Source of the DNA: Engelhardtia mirabilis
GTDB lineage: Bacteria; Planctomycetota; UBA1135; GCA-002686595
Length of the DNA: 64,000 nucleotides
Assembly (NCBI GenBank): GCA_007751255.1
Contig: CP036296.1
Location: 6,758,001-6,822,000, forward strand
Direction: 5' to 3'
Shown here one piece after another: positions 17,057-25,520 of this stretch. Under the pieces are notes generated by a model, which was not told where the DNA came from, searched no databases, and saw nothing but the letters and a program-made list of their open reading frames with translations. How positions within the stretch are numbered: the first letter of the stretch is position 1; each line of letters begins with the position of its first letter. The translations under genes were made by a program, and so were the position numbers.

Positions 17057-18099
17057 GCGAGAAGGACAAGGACCAGCCGCTCGACCCGGCGTCGCTCGAC
17101 GGCCCCCAGCGGGTCGCAGCGTTCCTGCTCTCGTTGGATCGCGACAAGGCCGCCCAGATGCTCCAGCACCTGAGCGACGACGTGGTCACCGAGGTCGTGG
17201 AGGCCATGAGTCGCGTCGACTCCAGCTTCGCCGGCGACGAGCTGATGAAGCATTTGCACGGGCAGGTCGCCCTGCGCTTCTACAAGGCGCCGGGGGTGCA
17301 ACCGAGCACGCCCGACGAGCTGGAGGACCTGCTCGTGCGCGGCTTGGGCGAAGAGCGCGCCGAGCTGGTGCTGCAACAGATCCAACGCCGCCGCCTCGAG
17401 GAGCGCCCCTTCGCGCAGATCGAGAGCGAGCCGCCGTCCAAGATCGCGCGCGTGCTCGAGACCGAGTCCCCTGCCTCCACGGCCCTGGTCCTGGCGCACC
17501 TGGACCCCGCCCTCTCGGCGGTGGTGCTGGGCGGCATGGACGTGGACCTGGCCCTCGACGTGGTGCGGCGCATGGCTGTCCTGACGCCGCCGTCCTTCGA
17601 CGTTCTCAACCTGATCGCCCAGGATCTCAAGATCCGCCTCGACAACCTGGGCGCGGCGCCGATCGAGATGACGCGCGCCCAGCGCTACCAGACCATCGCC
17701 GACATGCTCAACCACGCCGGTCCCGAGACCGAAGGCGGCGTGCTCGAGAAGATCGAGGAGGACAACGCCCAGATGGCGACGGAGATCCGCGACTACATGT
17801 TCACGTGGTCGGACATCGGCACCATCGACCGCCGCGCGATGCAGAAGATCCTCGGCTCGGTCGATACGCGAACCCTGTCGGTGGCGCTCAAGGCCTCCGG
17901 CCCGGAAGTGGAGGAGAACATCATGGGCAACCTGTCCACGCGGGTGCGGGAGATGGTGCGGGAGGAGCGCGAGCTCGCCGGCAACATGCCCATGTCGGAG
18001 GTCATGTCCGCACGGGAAGACATCATGAAGGCCGTCCGGGCAATGATCGACGCGGGCGAGTTCTCGCCGGCCAAGGGTGGTGATGAGCTCGTCGCTTGA
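17053..18099 (+). CDS. fliG: Flagellar motor switch protein FliG
   Basis: A 348-residue protein with the three FliG layers: N-terminal FliF-binding domain (GPQRVAAFLLSLDRDKAAQM), middle domain, and the C-terminal torque helix with charged residues. The segments ALKASGPEVEENIMGNLSTR and REMVREERELAGNMPMSEVM are the most conserved part of FliG. It couples stator force to rotor rotation. The GTG start at 17053 overlaps the fliF stop, and the 3' end overlaps the start of fliH by 17 bases. All expected charged residues of the torque helix appear to be in place. Confidence 0.95.
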   Translation: MSEKDKDQPLDPASLDGPQRVAAFLLSLDRDKAAQMLQHLSDDVVTEVVEAMSRVDSSFAGDELMKHLHGQVALRFYKAPGVQPSTPDELEDLLVRGLGEERAELVLQQIQRRRLEERPFAQIESEPPSKIARVLETESPASTALVLAHLDPALSAVVLGGMDVDLALDVVRRMAVLTPPSFDVLNLIAQDLKIRLDNLGAAPIEMTRAQRYQTIADMLNHAGPETEGGVLEKIEEDNAQMATEIRDYMFTWSDIGTIDRRAMQKILGSVDTRTLSVALKASGPEVEENIMGNLSTRVREMVREERELAGNMPMSEVMSAREDIMKAVRAMIDAGEFSPAKGGDELVA

Positions 18100-18655
18100 G
18101 CGTCTGCCCCTGGGCCTGGCGCCCAGCGGGGTGCGGGTGCGCCAGATCTCCTACGAGCGGGCCCTCGAGGCCCTCACGGAGGAGCGCGCCCAGGCCCGCG
18201 CCGACGCGGCTGCGTCCGAGGCGCGCTCGCGCACCGATGCCGAGGTGCGCGCCGAGCTGACCGCCAGCGTCGACGCCGTGATCGAGGCCACCCTGGCCGA
18301 GCGCGAGCAGGTCGAGAACGCGATCACGGAGTCGGCGGTCGCGATCGCCCTGGAGATCGCGCGGCAGGTGCTGCGCACGGAGCTCGAAGCGGGCCGCTAC
18401 GAGCTCGAGGGCGTGGTGCGCGAGTGCCTCGCGCGGGGCACCCAGGGTCGCGGCGCCTGCCAGGTCTACGTCTGCCCGTCGGACCATGAACGCCTGAAGG
18501 ACATGCGCCTGCGCGCCGCCACCGAGTTGTTGGTCGACCCCGGCCTGGCCGCGGGCGAGGTGCGGGTCGAGAGCCCCCAGGGCCTGGTCGTGCGCGACCC
18601 CCTGTCGGTCCTGGAACGCATCACGGAAGCCTTGGGAGAGGCCCTGCGCTCATGA
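18083..18655 (+). CDS. fliH: FliH-type regulator of the flagellar export ATPase
   Basis: A 190-residue protein, poorly conserved as FliH usually is. There is a long Ala/Glu/Arg helix with an AxxxA-like pattern (residues 25-65). A C-terminal globular part follows, with ITESAVAIALEIARQVLRTE and VYVCPSDHERLKDMRLRA, matching the FliH/HrpE/YscL layout. It binds FliI and anchors it to the C ring. Start choice: GTG GTG ATG occur in frame at 18077, 18080 and 18083; AAGGGTGG lies just upstream, and I chose the ATG. It lies between fliG and fliI with overlaps at both ends, which makes the assignment firm. Confidence 0.87.
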   Translation: MSSSLERLPLGLAPSGVRVRQISYERALEALTEERAQARADAAASEARSRTDAEVRAELTASVDAVIEATLAEREQVENAITESAVAIALEIARQVLRTELEAGRYELEGVVRECLARGTQGRGACQVYVCPSDHERLKDMRLRAATELLVDPGLAAGEVRVESPQGLVVRDPLSVLERITEALGEALRS

Positions 18656-19980
18656 GTCTGGCACCGGATCTCGGGCGGATGACCGCCGCCATCGCCCGCG
18701 CCGCCGTGCCGGAGTTCCGCGGCGAGGTGCAGCGGGTCTCGGGCGGCCTGATCGAGGCCAGCAGCCTGCAGGCCGCCGTGGGCGAGATGGTCCGCATCCA
18801 GGGCAAGGTCGGCGATCCGATCGAAGCCGAGGTGGTGGGCTTTCGCGACGCGGTGACCCTGCTCATGCCCCACGGCGAGACCAGCGGCATCGCACCGCGC
18901 CACAAGGTGCGCGCCCTCGGCCGCAGCTTCGAAGTCGGCGTCGGCAACGAGCTGCTCGGCCGCACCCTGGACGGCTTTGGCCGCCCGATCGACGGGCTGC
19001 CTAGCCCGCGCGTGGTTGCCCGCCGCTCGGTGCGCTCTGCGCCGCCGACGCCCCTCTCGCGCCCCCACGTGAATCAACCCCTGCGCACGGGCGTGCGCGC
19101 CATCGACGGCCTCGCGACCCTCGGCCGCGGCCAGCGCCTGGGCATCTTCGCCGGATCCGGCGTGGGCAAGTCGTCGCTCATGGGCCAGATCCTGTGCGGC
19201 ACCGACGCCGACGTGACGGTCATGTGCCTGGTGGGTGAGCGCGGGCGCGAGGTGCGCGGCTTCATCGACAACGTGCTCGGTGTCGAGGGTCAGAAGCGCG
19301 CGGTGACCGTCGCCGCGACCTCCGACCGCTCGCCGATCGAGCGCTACCTGGCGCCCTTCGTGGCGGTCACCGTGGCCGAGCACTTCCGCGACCAGGGCCT
19401 GGACGTGCTCTTGGTGATGGACTCGGTCACGCGCTTCGCCCAGTCCTGCCGCGAGATCGGCCTGGCCGCCGGCGAGCCCGCCGCCCTGCGCGGCTACCCG
19501 CCCAGCTTCTTCGGCACCGTGCCCAAGCTCGTCGAACGCATGGGTCGCGCCGAGGTCGGCAGCATCACGGGCCTGTTGACGATCCTGGTCGACGGCGACG
19601 ACCCCAACGAGCCGGTGTCCGACACCCTGCGCGGCCTGCTCGACGGGCACGTGCACCTGGACCGTGAGCTGGCCAACGCGGGCCACTTTCCGGCCATCGA
19701 CGTCCTCTCGAGCCTTTCGCGACTGATGACCGAGCTGGCCTCACCGCGTCACCAGGCCCTGGCCCACGTGCTGCGCCGGGACCTGGCCGTCTACAAGGAG
19801 AGCCGCGACCTGATCGAGGTCGGGGCCTACCGCTCGGGCACCAACCCCGGGCTGGACGCGGCGCTGCGGCGGCGTCCCTTGGTCGAGGCCTTCCTGCGCC
19901 AGGGCCGCGACGAGCTGCAGGACTTGAGCGAGACGATCATGCTGCTCGAGGGCATCTTCGGCGCCGAGGTGCCCCAGTGA
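18652..19980 (+). CDS. fliI: Flagellum-specific export ATPase FliI
   Basis: A 442-residue member of the F1-like rotary ATPases. Walker A is FAGSGVGKSS (residues 166-175), Walker B is DVLLVMDSVTRFAQ, and the segments ALRGYPPSFFGTVPKLVERM and SITGLLTILVDGDDPNEPVS are characteristic of FliI/YscN. A short N-terminal FliH-binding region is present. It forms the hexamer under the export gate and helps substrate entry. Its ATG overlaps the fliH stop by 4 bases, and its stop overlaps the fliJ GTG. Confidence 0.96.
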   Translation: MSLAPDLGRMTAAIARAAVPEFRGEVQRVSGGLIEASSLQAAVGEMVRIQGKVGDPIEAEVVGFRDAVTLLMPHGETSGIAPRHKVRALGRSFEVGVGNELLGRTLDGFGRPIDGLPSPRVVARRSVRSAPPTPLSRPHVNQPLRTGVRAIDGLATLGRGQRLGIFAGSGVGKSSLMGQILCGTDADVTVMCLVGERGREVRGFIDNVLGVEGQKRAVTVAATSDRSPIERYLAPFVAVTVAEHFRDQGLDVLLVMDSVTRFAQSCREIGLAAGEPAALRGYPPSFFGTVPKLVERMGRAEVGSITGLLTILVDGDDPNEPVSDTLRGLLDGHVHLDRELANAGHFPAIDVLSSLSRLMTELASPRHQALAHVLRRDLAVYKESRDLIEVGAYRSGTNPGLDAALRRRPLVEAFLRQGRDELQDLSETIMLLEGIFGAEVPQ

Positions 19981-20447
19981 AGCGCCGCTTCCAGTTCCGC
20001 CTCGAGCGCCTGGCCCAAGTGCGCGAGCTCGAGGAGCGCATCGCACGCGCCAAGTGGGGCGAGGCCGAGGCCATCGCCGCCCAGGCCGCGGCGCACGTGG
20101 TCACCCTGGAGACGACCCTGCAACGGGCCCGCGAGGAGCTCCGCAACCTGCAGTCCCTGGGCGAGCTCGACGCGGCCGCGGCCCTGTCCTGCGAGCGTCC
20201 GATCGAGACCCTCAAGGCCCACCTCGCGGCCGCGCGGGCTCTGCACGCCGAACAGCGCGCCGCCGCCGAACGCGAGCGCGGCGCCTGGGCCGAGCGCGAA
20301 CGCGCCCGTCGGGCCCTGGAGCGCCTCGAGGACAAGGCCAAGGCGATCCACACCAAGGCCATCGCCGCCGCCGACCAGGCCGAGGCCGACGACGCCAACG
20401 CGGCGCGGGCGACGCGGCGCGCTGCGACGCCGGAGGGCCTGCGCTGA
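19977..20447 (+). CDS. fliJ: FliJ, central stalk of the export ATPase
   Basis: A 156-residue, almost entirely helical protein beginning MKRRFQFRLERLAQVRELEE, the typical FliJ opening (FxFRLxxLLxxR). It is followed by a long Ala/Glu/Arg coiled coil, FliJ being the gamma-like stalk within the FliI hexamer. The GTG start overlaps the fliI stop by 4 bases. Sequence conservation in FliJ is low in general; length, coiled coil and position carry the call. Confidence 0.85.
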   Translation: MKRRFQFRLERLAQVRELEERIARAKWGEAEAIAAQAAAHVVTLETTLQRAREELRNLQSLGELDAAAALSCERPIETLKAHLAAARALHAEQRAAAERERGAWAERERARRALERLEDKAKAIHTKAIAAADQAEADDANAARATRRAATPEGLR

Positions 20448-20565
20448 GGTCCGGGCTCGGCGTGGGCGCGAGAAGCGCCCAATCGCCTCAAGACCGGCTC
20501 GCGGCCCGGCCGAACCCCCCTGCGGTACCCACCCGCCCAACGCCCGATTCCCTGAGCCCTCCCCA

Positions 20566-21315
20566 ATGAACAAGAAGGTCGAAATCGCCACGCTCGCGGC
20601 CGGCGGCCTCGGGTTGTTCAGCATGTGCTTCCTGGGCTTCGCCCTGGTGAGCGACGTGCCGCTCGAGGAGATGGCCGTGATCGGGCCGCTGTTCAGGAAC
20701 GGCGACGAGCAGGCCGAGGAGGGCGCCGACGGCACCCTGGCCGAGGCCGACGGCGGCGCGCCGGGGCAGAACGGCGGCAAGGCCCTGGCCCTGCCGGAGC
20801 GTCGCGGCACCGCCCAGGAGATCGTGACCGCGAACCTGGGCGTACTGGGGGCCTTCGCCCTGCCGGCGCCCTTCGCCCGCGCGGAACTCGAGACCCTGGT
20901 CGACGAGCTGCGCGACCAACGCGACCTGCTCAAGGAGCGCAGCGACGCCCTCGACGAGCGCGAGCGGCAAGTGGCCGACCAGATCGCTGCCCTCGACATG
21001 CGCTCGGCGGAGCTGGAGCGCATCAAGGGCGAGATCGAAACCCAGACGGCAGCCATCGAGCTGCGCTCGCTCGAGCTGAAGCGCGACGAGGACGTGGAGA
21101 CCGCGGGTGAGTCCCTGGTCTACGAGAACTTGGCGACCCTCTACGCCGAAGGCGACACGGAGCAGATCACCGCCGACCTGGTGGGCATGGGTCCCGACGA
21201 AGCGGCCAAGGTGCTGCGGATCCTCGACGAGGACCGCGCCATGGACCTGTTGCGCGCCATCACCGGCGACGAGCGCGGCAAGTTCATCGACGCCTGGGCC
21301 CGCGCCCAGCCCTGA
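20566..21315 (+). CDS. MotE-like membrane protein with MgtE_N-type C-terminus
   Basis: A 249-residue protein with one N-terminal membrane helix (residues 8-28, AAGGLGLFSMCFLGFALV), an acidic Gly-rich linker, a coiled coil (about 105-170, LVDELRDQRDLLKERSDALD) and a C-terminal MgtE_N-like helical domain (ITADLVGMGPDEAAKVLRIL). This is the layout of MotE proteins, which stabilise or fold stator accessory proteins in alphaproteobacteria, and of similar proteins next to fliJ in other phyla. The position directly before motA supports a stator or motor role. FliK, often found here, is not evident. No Shine-Dalgarno sequence precedes the ATG; a C-rich stretch does. Confidence 0.65.
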   Translation: MNKKVEIATLAAGGLGLFSMCFLGFALVSDVPLEEMAVIGPLFRNGDEQAEEGADGTLAEADGGAPGQNGGKALALPERRGTAQEIVTANLGVLGAFALPAPFARAELETLVDELRDQRDLLKERSDALDERERQVADQIAALDMRSAELERIKGEIETQTAAIELRSLELKRDEDVETAGESLVYENLATLYAEGDTEQITADLVGMGPDEAAKVLRILDEDRAMDLLRAITGDERGKFIDAWARAQP

Positions 21316-21446
21316 GCTCGACGCCGCTCCCGAGCGCGAGCGGATTTGCTCCCTCGGGTTCAGTCGCGCCCTGGGCCTGGCCGAATGCTCTCCAGGGCCT
21401 CCCTGATCGGTTCTTCCCCGGATCCGTCGCGCCCTGACTCGTCCCC

Positions 21447-22211
21447 ATGGACTTCCTCACGATCATCGGCATTGTGATGGGCTTCGGCCTGTTGGGCGCC
21501 TCCATCGCCGGTGGCGGTGGCTTCGGTCTGTTCATCGACGTCCCCTCGATGATGATCGTGGGCGGGGGCACCATCGCGGTGTTCCTGATGAACTTCACGA
21601 TCCCCGACTTGAAGGCGCTGATGCCCGTCTTCTTGCGGACGTTCATGTTCAAGCTGGCGACGCCGGCCGAAGAGATCACGCGCGTGGTGGAGTACGCCAC
21701 CCTCGCGCGCAAGGAAGGCCTGTTGGCCCTCGAGAGTCGCCTCAAGGAGGTCGACGACGTCTTCATGGCCAAGGGCATCCAGCTCGTCATCGACGGCTTC
21801 CCGTCGGAAGTCGTGCGCGACATCATGGAGCTCGAGGCCGAGTGGCAGGGCCAACGCCACGCCATCGGCAAGAAGATGATGGACCAGCTCGGCGGCTACG
21901 CGCCGGCCTTCGGGATGATCGGGACGCTGGTCGGTCTGATCCAGATGCTTGCGGCGCTCGACGATCCGGCCTCGATCGGTGGCGGTATGGCGGTTGCGCT
22001 CTTGACCACGCTTTACGGCGCCATGGCGGCGAACATGATGTTCCTGCCCCTGTCGGGCAAGCTCGAGATCCGCGCCAAGGAAGAGGCGCTGCTGCGCGCT
22101 CTGATGATCGAAGGCATCGTCGCCATCCAATCCGGCGACGGACCGCAGTTGATCAAGGAGAAGCTCAAGACCTTCCTCGCGCCCAGTGCGCGCCAGTCGA
22201 TCGCGGCATGA
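21447..22211 (+). CDS. motA: Flagellar motor stator protein MotA/PomA
   Basis: A 254-residue protein with four membrane segments: an N-terminal pair (TIIGIVMGFGLLGASIAGG, MMIVGGGTIAVFLMNF) and a late pair including APAFGMIGTLVGLIQMLAAL and MAVALLTTLYGAMAANMMFL. Between the pairs lies a large cytoplasmic loop with the charged region that engages FliG. It conducts ions together with MotB. The compact form with an early PSMMIVGG motif resembles PomA/MotA of the group often powered by sodium; the ion cannot be settled by eye. It is followed with a 4-base overlap by two successive motB genes. Confidence 0.93.
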   Translation: MDFLTIIGIVMGFGLLGASIAGGGGFGLFIDVPSMMIVGGGTIAVFLMNFTIPDLKALMPVFLRTFMFKLATPAEEITRVVEYATLARKEGLLALESRLKEVDDVFMAKGIQLVIDGFPSEVVRDIMELEAEWQGQRHAIGKKMMDQLGGYAPAFGMIGTLVGLIQMLAALDDPASIGGGMAVALLTTLYGAMAANMMFLPLSGKLEIRAKEEALLRALMIEGIVAIQSGDGPQLIKEKLKTFLAPSARQSIAA

Positions 22212-23053
22212 GCGGCGGCGCAGAAGGCGGCGAAGGCACTCCGATCGACGAGCTCCCGCCCCTGCCGCGGGTCAAGGAGCCCAGGGAGGAGGAGGAGCCG
22301 CCCGGTGCCCCCGAGTGGGTCGTCACGTTCACGGACATGATCTCGCTGCTGGTGACGTTCTTCGTGCTCTTGATGACCTTCTCCTCGATGGAGGAGTACG
22401 AGCTGCTCGACGTGCGCGGCTTGCTGCCCGGCAACACCGGCATGATCGAGCACATGAACGGGCCGACCGACGTCAAGCCGCCCGAGAACGATCTGTTGGC
22501 CAACACCGATCCCCTGAACGGGGGCGAGCGCGCCCACGAGCGGCCCGAGGATCAACTCGACAAGCACACCGACGGCGGAACCGCCCAGGCCGACGACCAG
22601 ACGCCGATCGACCTGAACAAGATCGGCGACGGCCTGATGGTGACCTGGGACGCGAACTACTCGTTCGGGCCCGGCTCGGTGGAGATCAACCCCAAGCTCG
22701 AGCAGGCCCTGATCGAGCTGTCCGAGGTGCTGCGCTTCTATCCGCACCAGATCGTGCTCGAGGGCCATGCCGCCAAGGACCACCGCCCCACGCGCGAGTA
22801 CCCGGATGCGGAGACGATCTCCCTGGCGCGCGCGATGAGCGCGGCGCAGGTCTTGATCGACCACGGCGTCGAAGAGGAGCGCATCCAGGTCACCGGCCAC
22901 GGCGCCGAGCGGCCGCGCTCGGTGGCCAACACCGCGGAGTCGCGCCAGGCCAATCGGCGCGTGGAGCTGCGTGTCTTGACTCTCGGCCACGCGCGGTCGG
23001 AACAGCTCAAGCACGAGTGGCGCGAGCGTCGCAACCGCGAGGGGGGGCTCTAG
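22208..23053 (+). CDS. motB: Stator protein MotB (copy 1, with complete OmpA domain)
   Basis: A 281-residue protein: cytoplasmic Pro/Glu-rich tail, membrane helix with the ion-binding Asp43 (FTDMISLLVTFFVLL), an acidic linker with DKHTDGGTAQADDQ, and a C-terminal OmpA/MotB peptidoglycan-binding domain (IVLEGHAAKDH, ALSLARAMSAAQ-like ISLARAMSAAQVLIDHGVEE, TAESRQANRRVELRV). It anchors MotA to the cell wall. The true ATG at 22208 overlaps the motA stop; open sequence further upstream is a shadow of motA. It is followed immediately by a second motB-like gene, so MotA may form stators with either or both. Confidence 0.9.
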   Translation: MSGGAEGGEGTPIDELPPLPRVKEPREEEEPPGAPEWVVTFTDMISLLVTFFVLLMTFSSMEEYELLDVRGLLPGNTGMIEHMNGPTDVKPPENDLLANTDPLNGGERAHERPEDQLDKHTDGGTAQADDQTPIDLNKIGDGLMVTWDANYSFGPGSVEINPKLEQALIELSEVLRFYPHQIVLEGHAAKDHRPTREYPDAETISLARAMSAAQVLIDHGVEEERIQVTGHGAERPRSVANTAESRQANRRVELRVLTLGHARSEQLKHEWRERRNREGGL

Positions 23054-23743
23054 GTGGGCAAGCGCAGGGGCCCCAAGGACGAGAAGGCCAAGGTCCCCGG
23101 GTGGATGGTGTCGTTCGGGGACATGATGACCCTGATCCTGACCTTCTTCATCCTGCTCGTGTCCATGTCGCGCGAGCAGACCTTCGGCATGGTCGCGCGC
23201 GGCATCGGCTCGTTCATGGTCTCGGCCGAGTCCTACGGCCTCGATGGGCTGCTCGACGGCTCGGAGAAGAACGAGATCTTCAACGAGGTGCGGGTGCGCT
23301 TCAACTTGCCGCCGGTCGAGAACCCGATGGAGCCCGACGACGAGCACCCGATGGCCACCAGCGAGCTGGTGCGCGCGGACGACATCGACAAACTCCCGCC
23401 GCGCAACGAGATCTTCCAGCCGTCGGTGGCGATCTTCGCCGTCGGCTCCAGTGAACTGAGCTCGGAGGCAGCACAGTACCTGGACCTCCTCGCGCCCAGC
23501 CTGCGGCCACGGGGGACCCAGGTCCTGGTCCTGGAGGCCCAGGCCGGCGCCGGCGAGGCCTCCGGCGACTTGGCCCGCAACGCCCTCGCCTTGGCCCGCG
23601 CCCGCGCCGTGCGCAAGCACCTGGAGGAGCACCACGGCTACCAACGGGCTCGCTTGGAAGTCCGGGCCTGGATCTCGGGTCTCGATCCTGGGTCGAATGG
23701 CGGAGCCGCCGTCGACGCCCGCTTGATCCTCGAGCCGGACTGA
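23054..23743 (+). CDS. motB: Second MotB-like stator protein with a shortened, divergent OmpA domain
   Basis: A 229-residue protein starting with GTG directly after the TAG of the first motB. It keeps the MotB membrane helix with Asp23 (GWMVSFGDMMTLILTFFILL) and the plug-like region after it. Its periplasmic part is only loosely OmpA-like (VAIFAVGSSELSSEAAQYLD, LARARAVRKHLEEHHGYQRA), and the NRRVE-type peptidoglycan-contact motif is missing (it ends AAVDARLILEPD). It could be a MotB partner in a heteromeric stator, or a regulator of stator activation. Paired motB genes after one motA occur in some planctomycetes and spirochaete-like motors as I recall, but I cannot confirm that here. Confidence 0.8.
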   Translation: MGKRRGPKDEKAKVPGWMVSFGDMMTLILTFFILLVSMSREQTFGMVARGIGSFMVSAESYGLDGLLDGSEKNEIFNEVRVRFNLPPVENPMEPDDEHPMATSELVRADDIDKLPPRNEIFQPSVAIFAVGSSELSSEAAQYLDLLAPSLRPRGTQVLVLEAQAGAGEASGDLARNALALARARAVRKHLEEHHGYQRARLEVRAWISGLDPGSNGGAAVDARLILEPD

Positions 23744-23761
23744 GCCGATTCAGCCCCTGGA

Positions 23762-24544
23762 ATGGCAGACGAAGCCGACAAGAACGCCGACGAACCGGCC
23801 TCCGAAGAGGAGCTGGCCGCCAAGGCGCAGAAGAAGAAGCTGATCAAGATCGCCGGCGGTGCCGTCGGCCTGGTCTTGATGGCCTGGGTGGCCTCCGTGG
23901 TCGCCAAGCCCGCGCCCGAGGAATACAAGGAGTTCCTGGGCCCGTGGGTGGCGCCGGTGACGCCGTCCAAGATCCAGACCAACCTGCGCGGGGACGGCTC
24001 GAAGCGGTTCCTGATCATGCAGGCCAACGCGATGTTCGAGGCCTACGACGAGGTCTACGCCACGACGCGCACCGCCGACCCGATCTACATGGCCCTGATC
24101 AAGGACGCCATGCTCGAGATCTCGTCCAAGCGCACCGTCGACGACGTGATGGGCGGCGCCATGCGCGACGTCTTCAAGCGCGAGCTGCGCGACGCGATCG
24201 ACAAGCTGATGTTCCCCGTCCACATCGGGGACGCGGTCAACCCCGCCGATCCGGACAGCCAGACGGGCATCAAGCCGGGCTTCTCGATCTACGAGAGCAC
24301 CCTGCGCACGCCCCTCTACGACCTGAAGCTGTTCGTCGACGCGCCGGTCGGAACCCTGCGCCTGGGCGACGGGCCCGAGGTGCGCTTCACCGGCGAGGAG
24401 CGCGACCTGCGCGTCGAGGACGGCTCCGGCTACACGGTCTACCTCGACCTGACCGAGCTCGACCCCACCTTCCACGGGCAGATCCGCGTCGGCACCCACG
24501 GGCGCATCCGCGAGCTCCTGTTCGAAGACTACGCGGTTCAATAG
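23762..24544 (+). CDS. fliL: FliL-like stator-associated protein with an extra C-terminal domain
   Basis: A 260-residue protein. It has a charged cytoplasmic tail and one membrane helix (about 31-48, AGGAVGLVLMAWVASVVA). The FliL periplasmic domain follows (TNLRGDGSKRFLIMQANAMF, IKDAMLEISSKRTVDDVM, RELRDAIDKLMFP). FliL normally ends soon after this, near 160-180 residues. Here about 90 more residues follow (KLFVDAPVGTLRLGDGPEVR and so on), forming a probable additional beta-rich domain that I do not recognise. FliL rings surround MotB and support stators. Position between motB and fliM agrees. The extra domain may contact the second MotB or the envelope proteins (inference). Confidence 0.8.
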   Translation: MADEADKNADEPASEEELAAKAQKKKLIKIAGGAVGLVLMAWVASVVAKPAPEEYKEFLGPWVAPVTPSKIQTNLRGDGSKRFLIMQANAMFEAYDEVYATTRTADPIYMALIKDAMLEISSKRTVDDVMGGAMRDVFKRELRDAIDKLMFPVHIGDAVNPADPDSQTGIKPGFSIYESTLRTPLYDLKLFVDAPVGTLRLGDGPEVRFTGEERDLRVEDGSGYTVYLDLTELDPTFHGQIRVGTHGRIRELLFEDYAVQ

Positions 24545-24560
24545 AGCGGGAACGACGGCC

Positions 24561-25520
24561 TTGAGCACCAACGTCGATCCCGAGGAGGCGGCCGCCCTGA
24601 TGGACGCTTTCGACACCTCCCGAGGACAAACGGTCCGCGAGGTGGAGCAGCGCGACTTCCGCGTGCCCCTGCGGCTGCGCGGTTCGTCGATCGCCGAGCT
24701 CCAGCGCGTGATCGAGACGACCCTGCCCCAGAGCGAGATCGAACTCTCCAAGCTGCTGCGCGGCCGGCTGCGGCTCGACCTGGTCTCCGCCGGCGAGTTC
24801 AACGCCGAGCAGTTGCAGGACGGCCTCGACGAGCCCCTGGCCCTGGTTCGCTTCAGCGCTGGCGGCCACCCGGCCTGGGCCCAGTGGGAGATCGAGTCCG
24901 CGGTCGAGGCCGTGGAGCAGATCCTGGGCGCCTCCGAGCCGACCCCCGCCACGCGCGACCTCTCGCCCCTCGAGCGCACGGTGATGCGCACGATCATCGA
25001 GGGCGTCTGCACGCCCCTGTGCCGCCGCATGGGCCTGCCGGTCGAGGGCTTCAAGGCCATCGGCCAACTCAAAGAGGCCGGCGACTGGCGCGAGGCCGAC
25101 CACTTCGCCGACCCCCACCGCCTGGGCCTCGAGCTGCGCCTGACGACCCCCGGCGGCGCCTCGAACCTGCGGCTCTACCTGCCGATCTTCGACGCCCAGC
25201 TCACCTTCGCGGCGCGCATCGCCGGCCAGAAGCTGCCGCCCAAGCTGCCCCCCCACCTCAGCGCCGTGGAGCTGCCCGTCTGCGCCCAACTGGGCACGAT
25301 CGAGCTGCCCCTCTCCGAACTGCTCGCCCTCGAGGTCGGCGACGTGCTGCCCCTCGACGCCCACCGCGGCGAGCGCATCAAGGTCCACGCCGACGGTCGC
25401 GACTTCGGCCGCGCGATCCTCGGCAGCCGCCGCGGTCGCCTGGCCCTGCAGTTGACCTCCCTGACCAGCGAGCCCACCGAACCCGAGCCCCCCGCGGCCA
25501 CGATCGAGGAACAAGCATGA
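24561..25520 (+). CDS. fliM: Flagellar motor switch protein FliM
   Basis: A 319-residue protein from a TTG start. The N-terminus (VDPEEAAALMDAFD) loosely matches the FliM LSQxEIDALL motif that binds CheY-P. The middle (about 40-235) corresponds to the FliM core with SPLERTVMRTIIEGVCTPL and the GGASNLRLYLPIFDAQL segment. The C-terminal SpoA domain reads LGTIELPLSELLALEVGDVL and then PLDAHRGERIKVHADGRDFG. It is more diverged than the other switch genes: the usual GGxG motif of the middle domain is not obvious. Start choice is uncertain but the TTG is the first candidate after the fliL stop. Its stop overlaps the fliN ATG. Confidence 0.82.
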   Translation: MSTNVDPEEAAALMDAFDTSRGQTVREVEQRDFRVPLRLRGSSIAELQRVIETTLPQSEIELSKLLRGRLRLDLVSAGEFNAEQLQDGLDEPLALVRFSAGGHPAWAQWEIESAVEAVEQILGASEPTPATRDLSPLERTVMRTIIEGVCTPLCRRMGLPVEGFKAIGQLKEAGDWREADHFADPHRLGLELRLTTPGGASNLRLYLPIFDAQLTFAARIAGQKLPPKLPPHLSAVELPVCAQLGTIELPLSELLALEVGDVLPLDAHRGERIKVHADGRDFGRAILGSRRGRLALQLTSLTSEPTEPEPPAATIEEQA

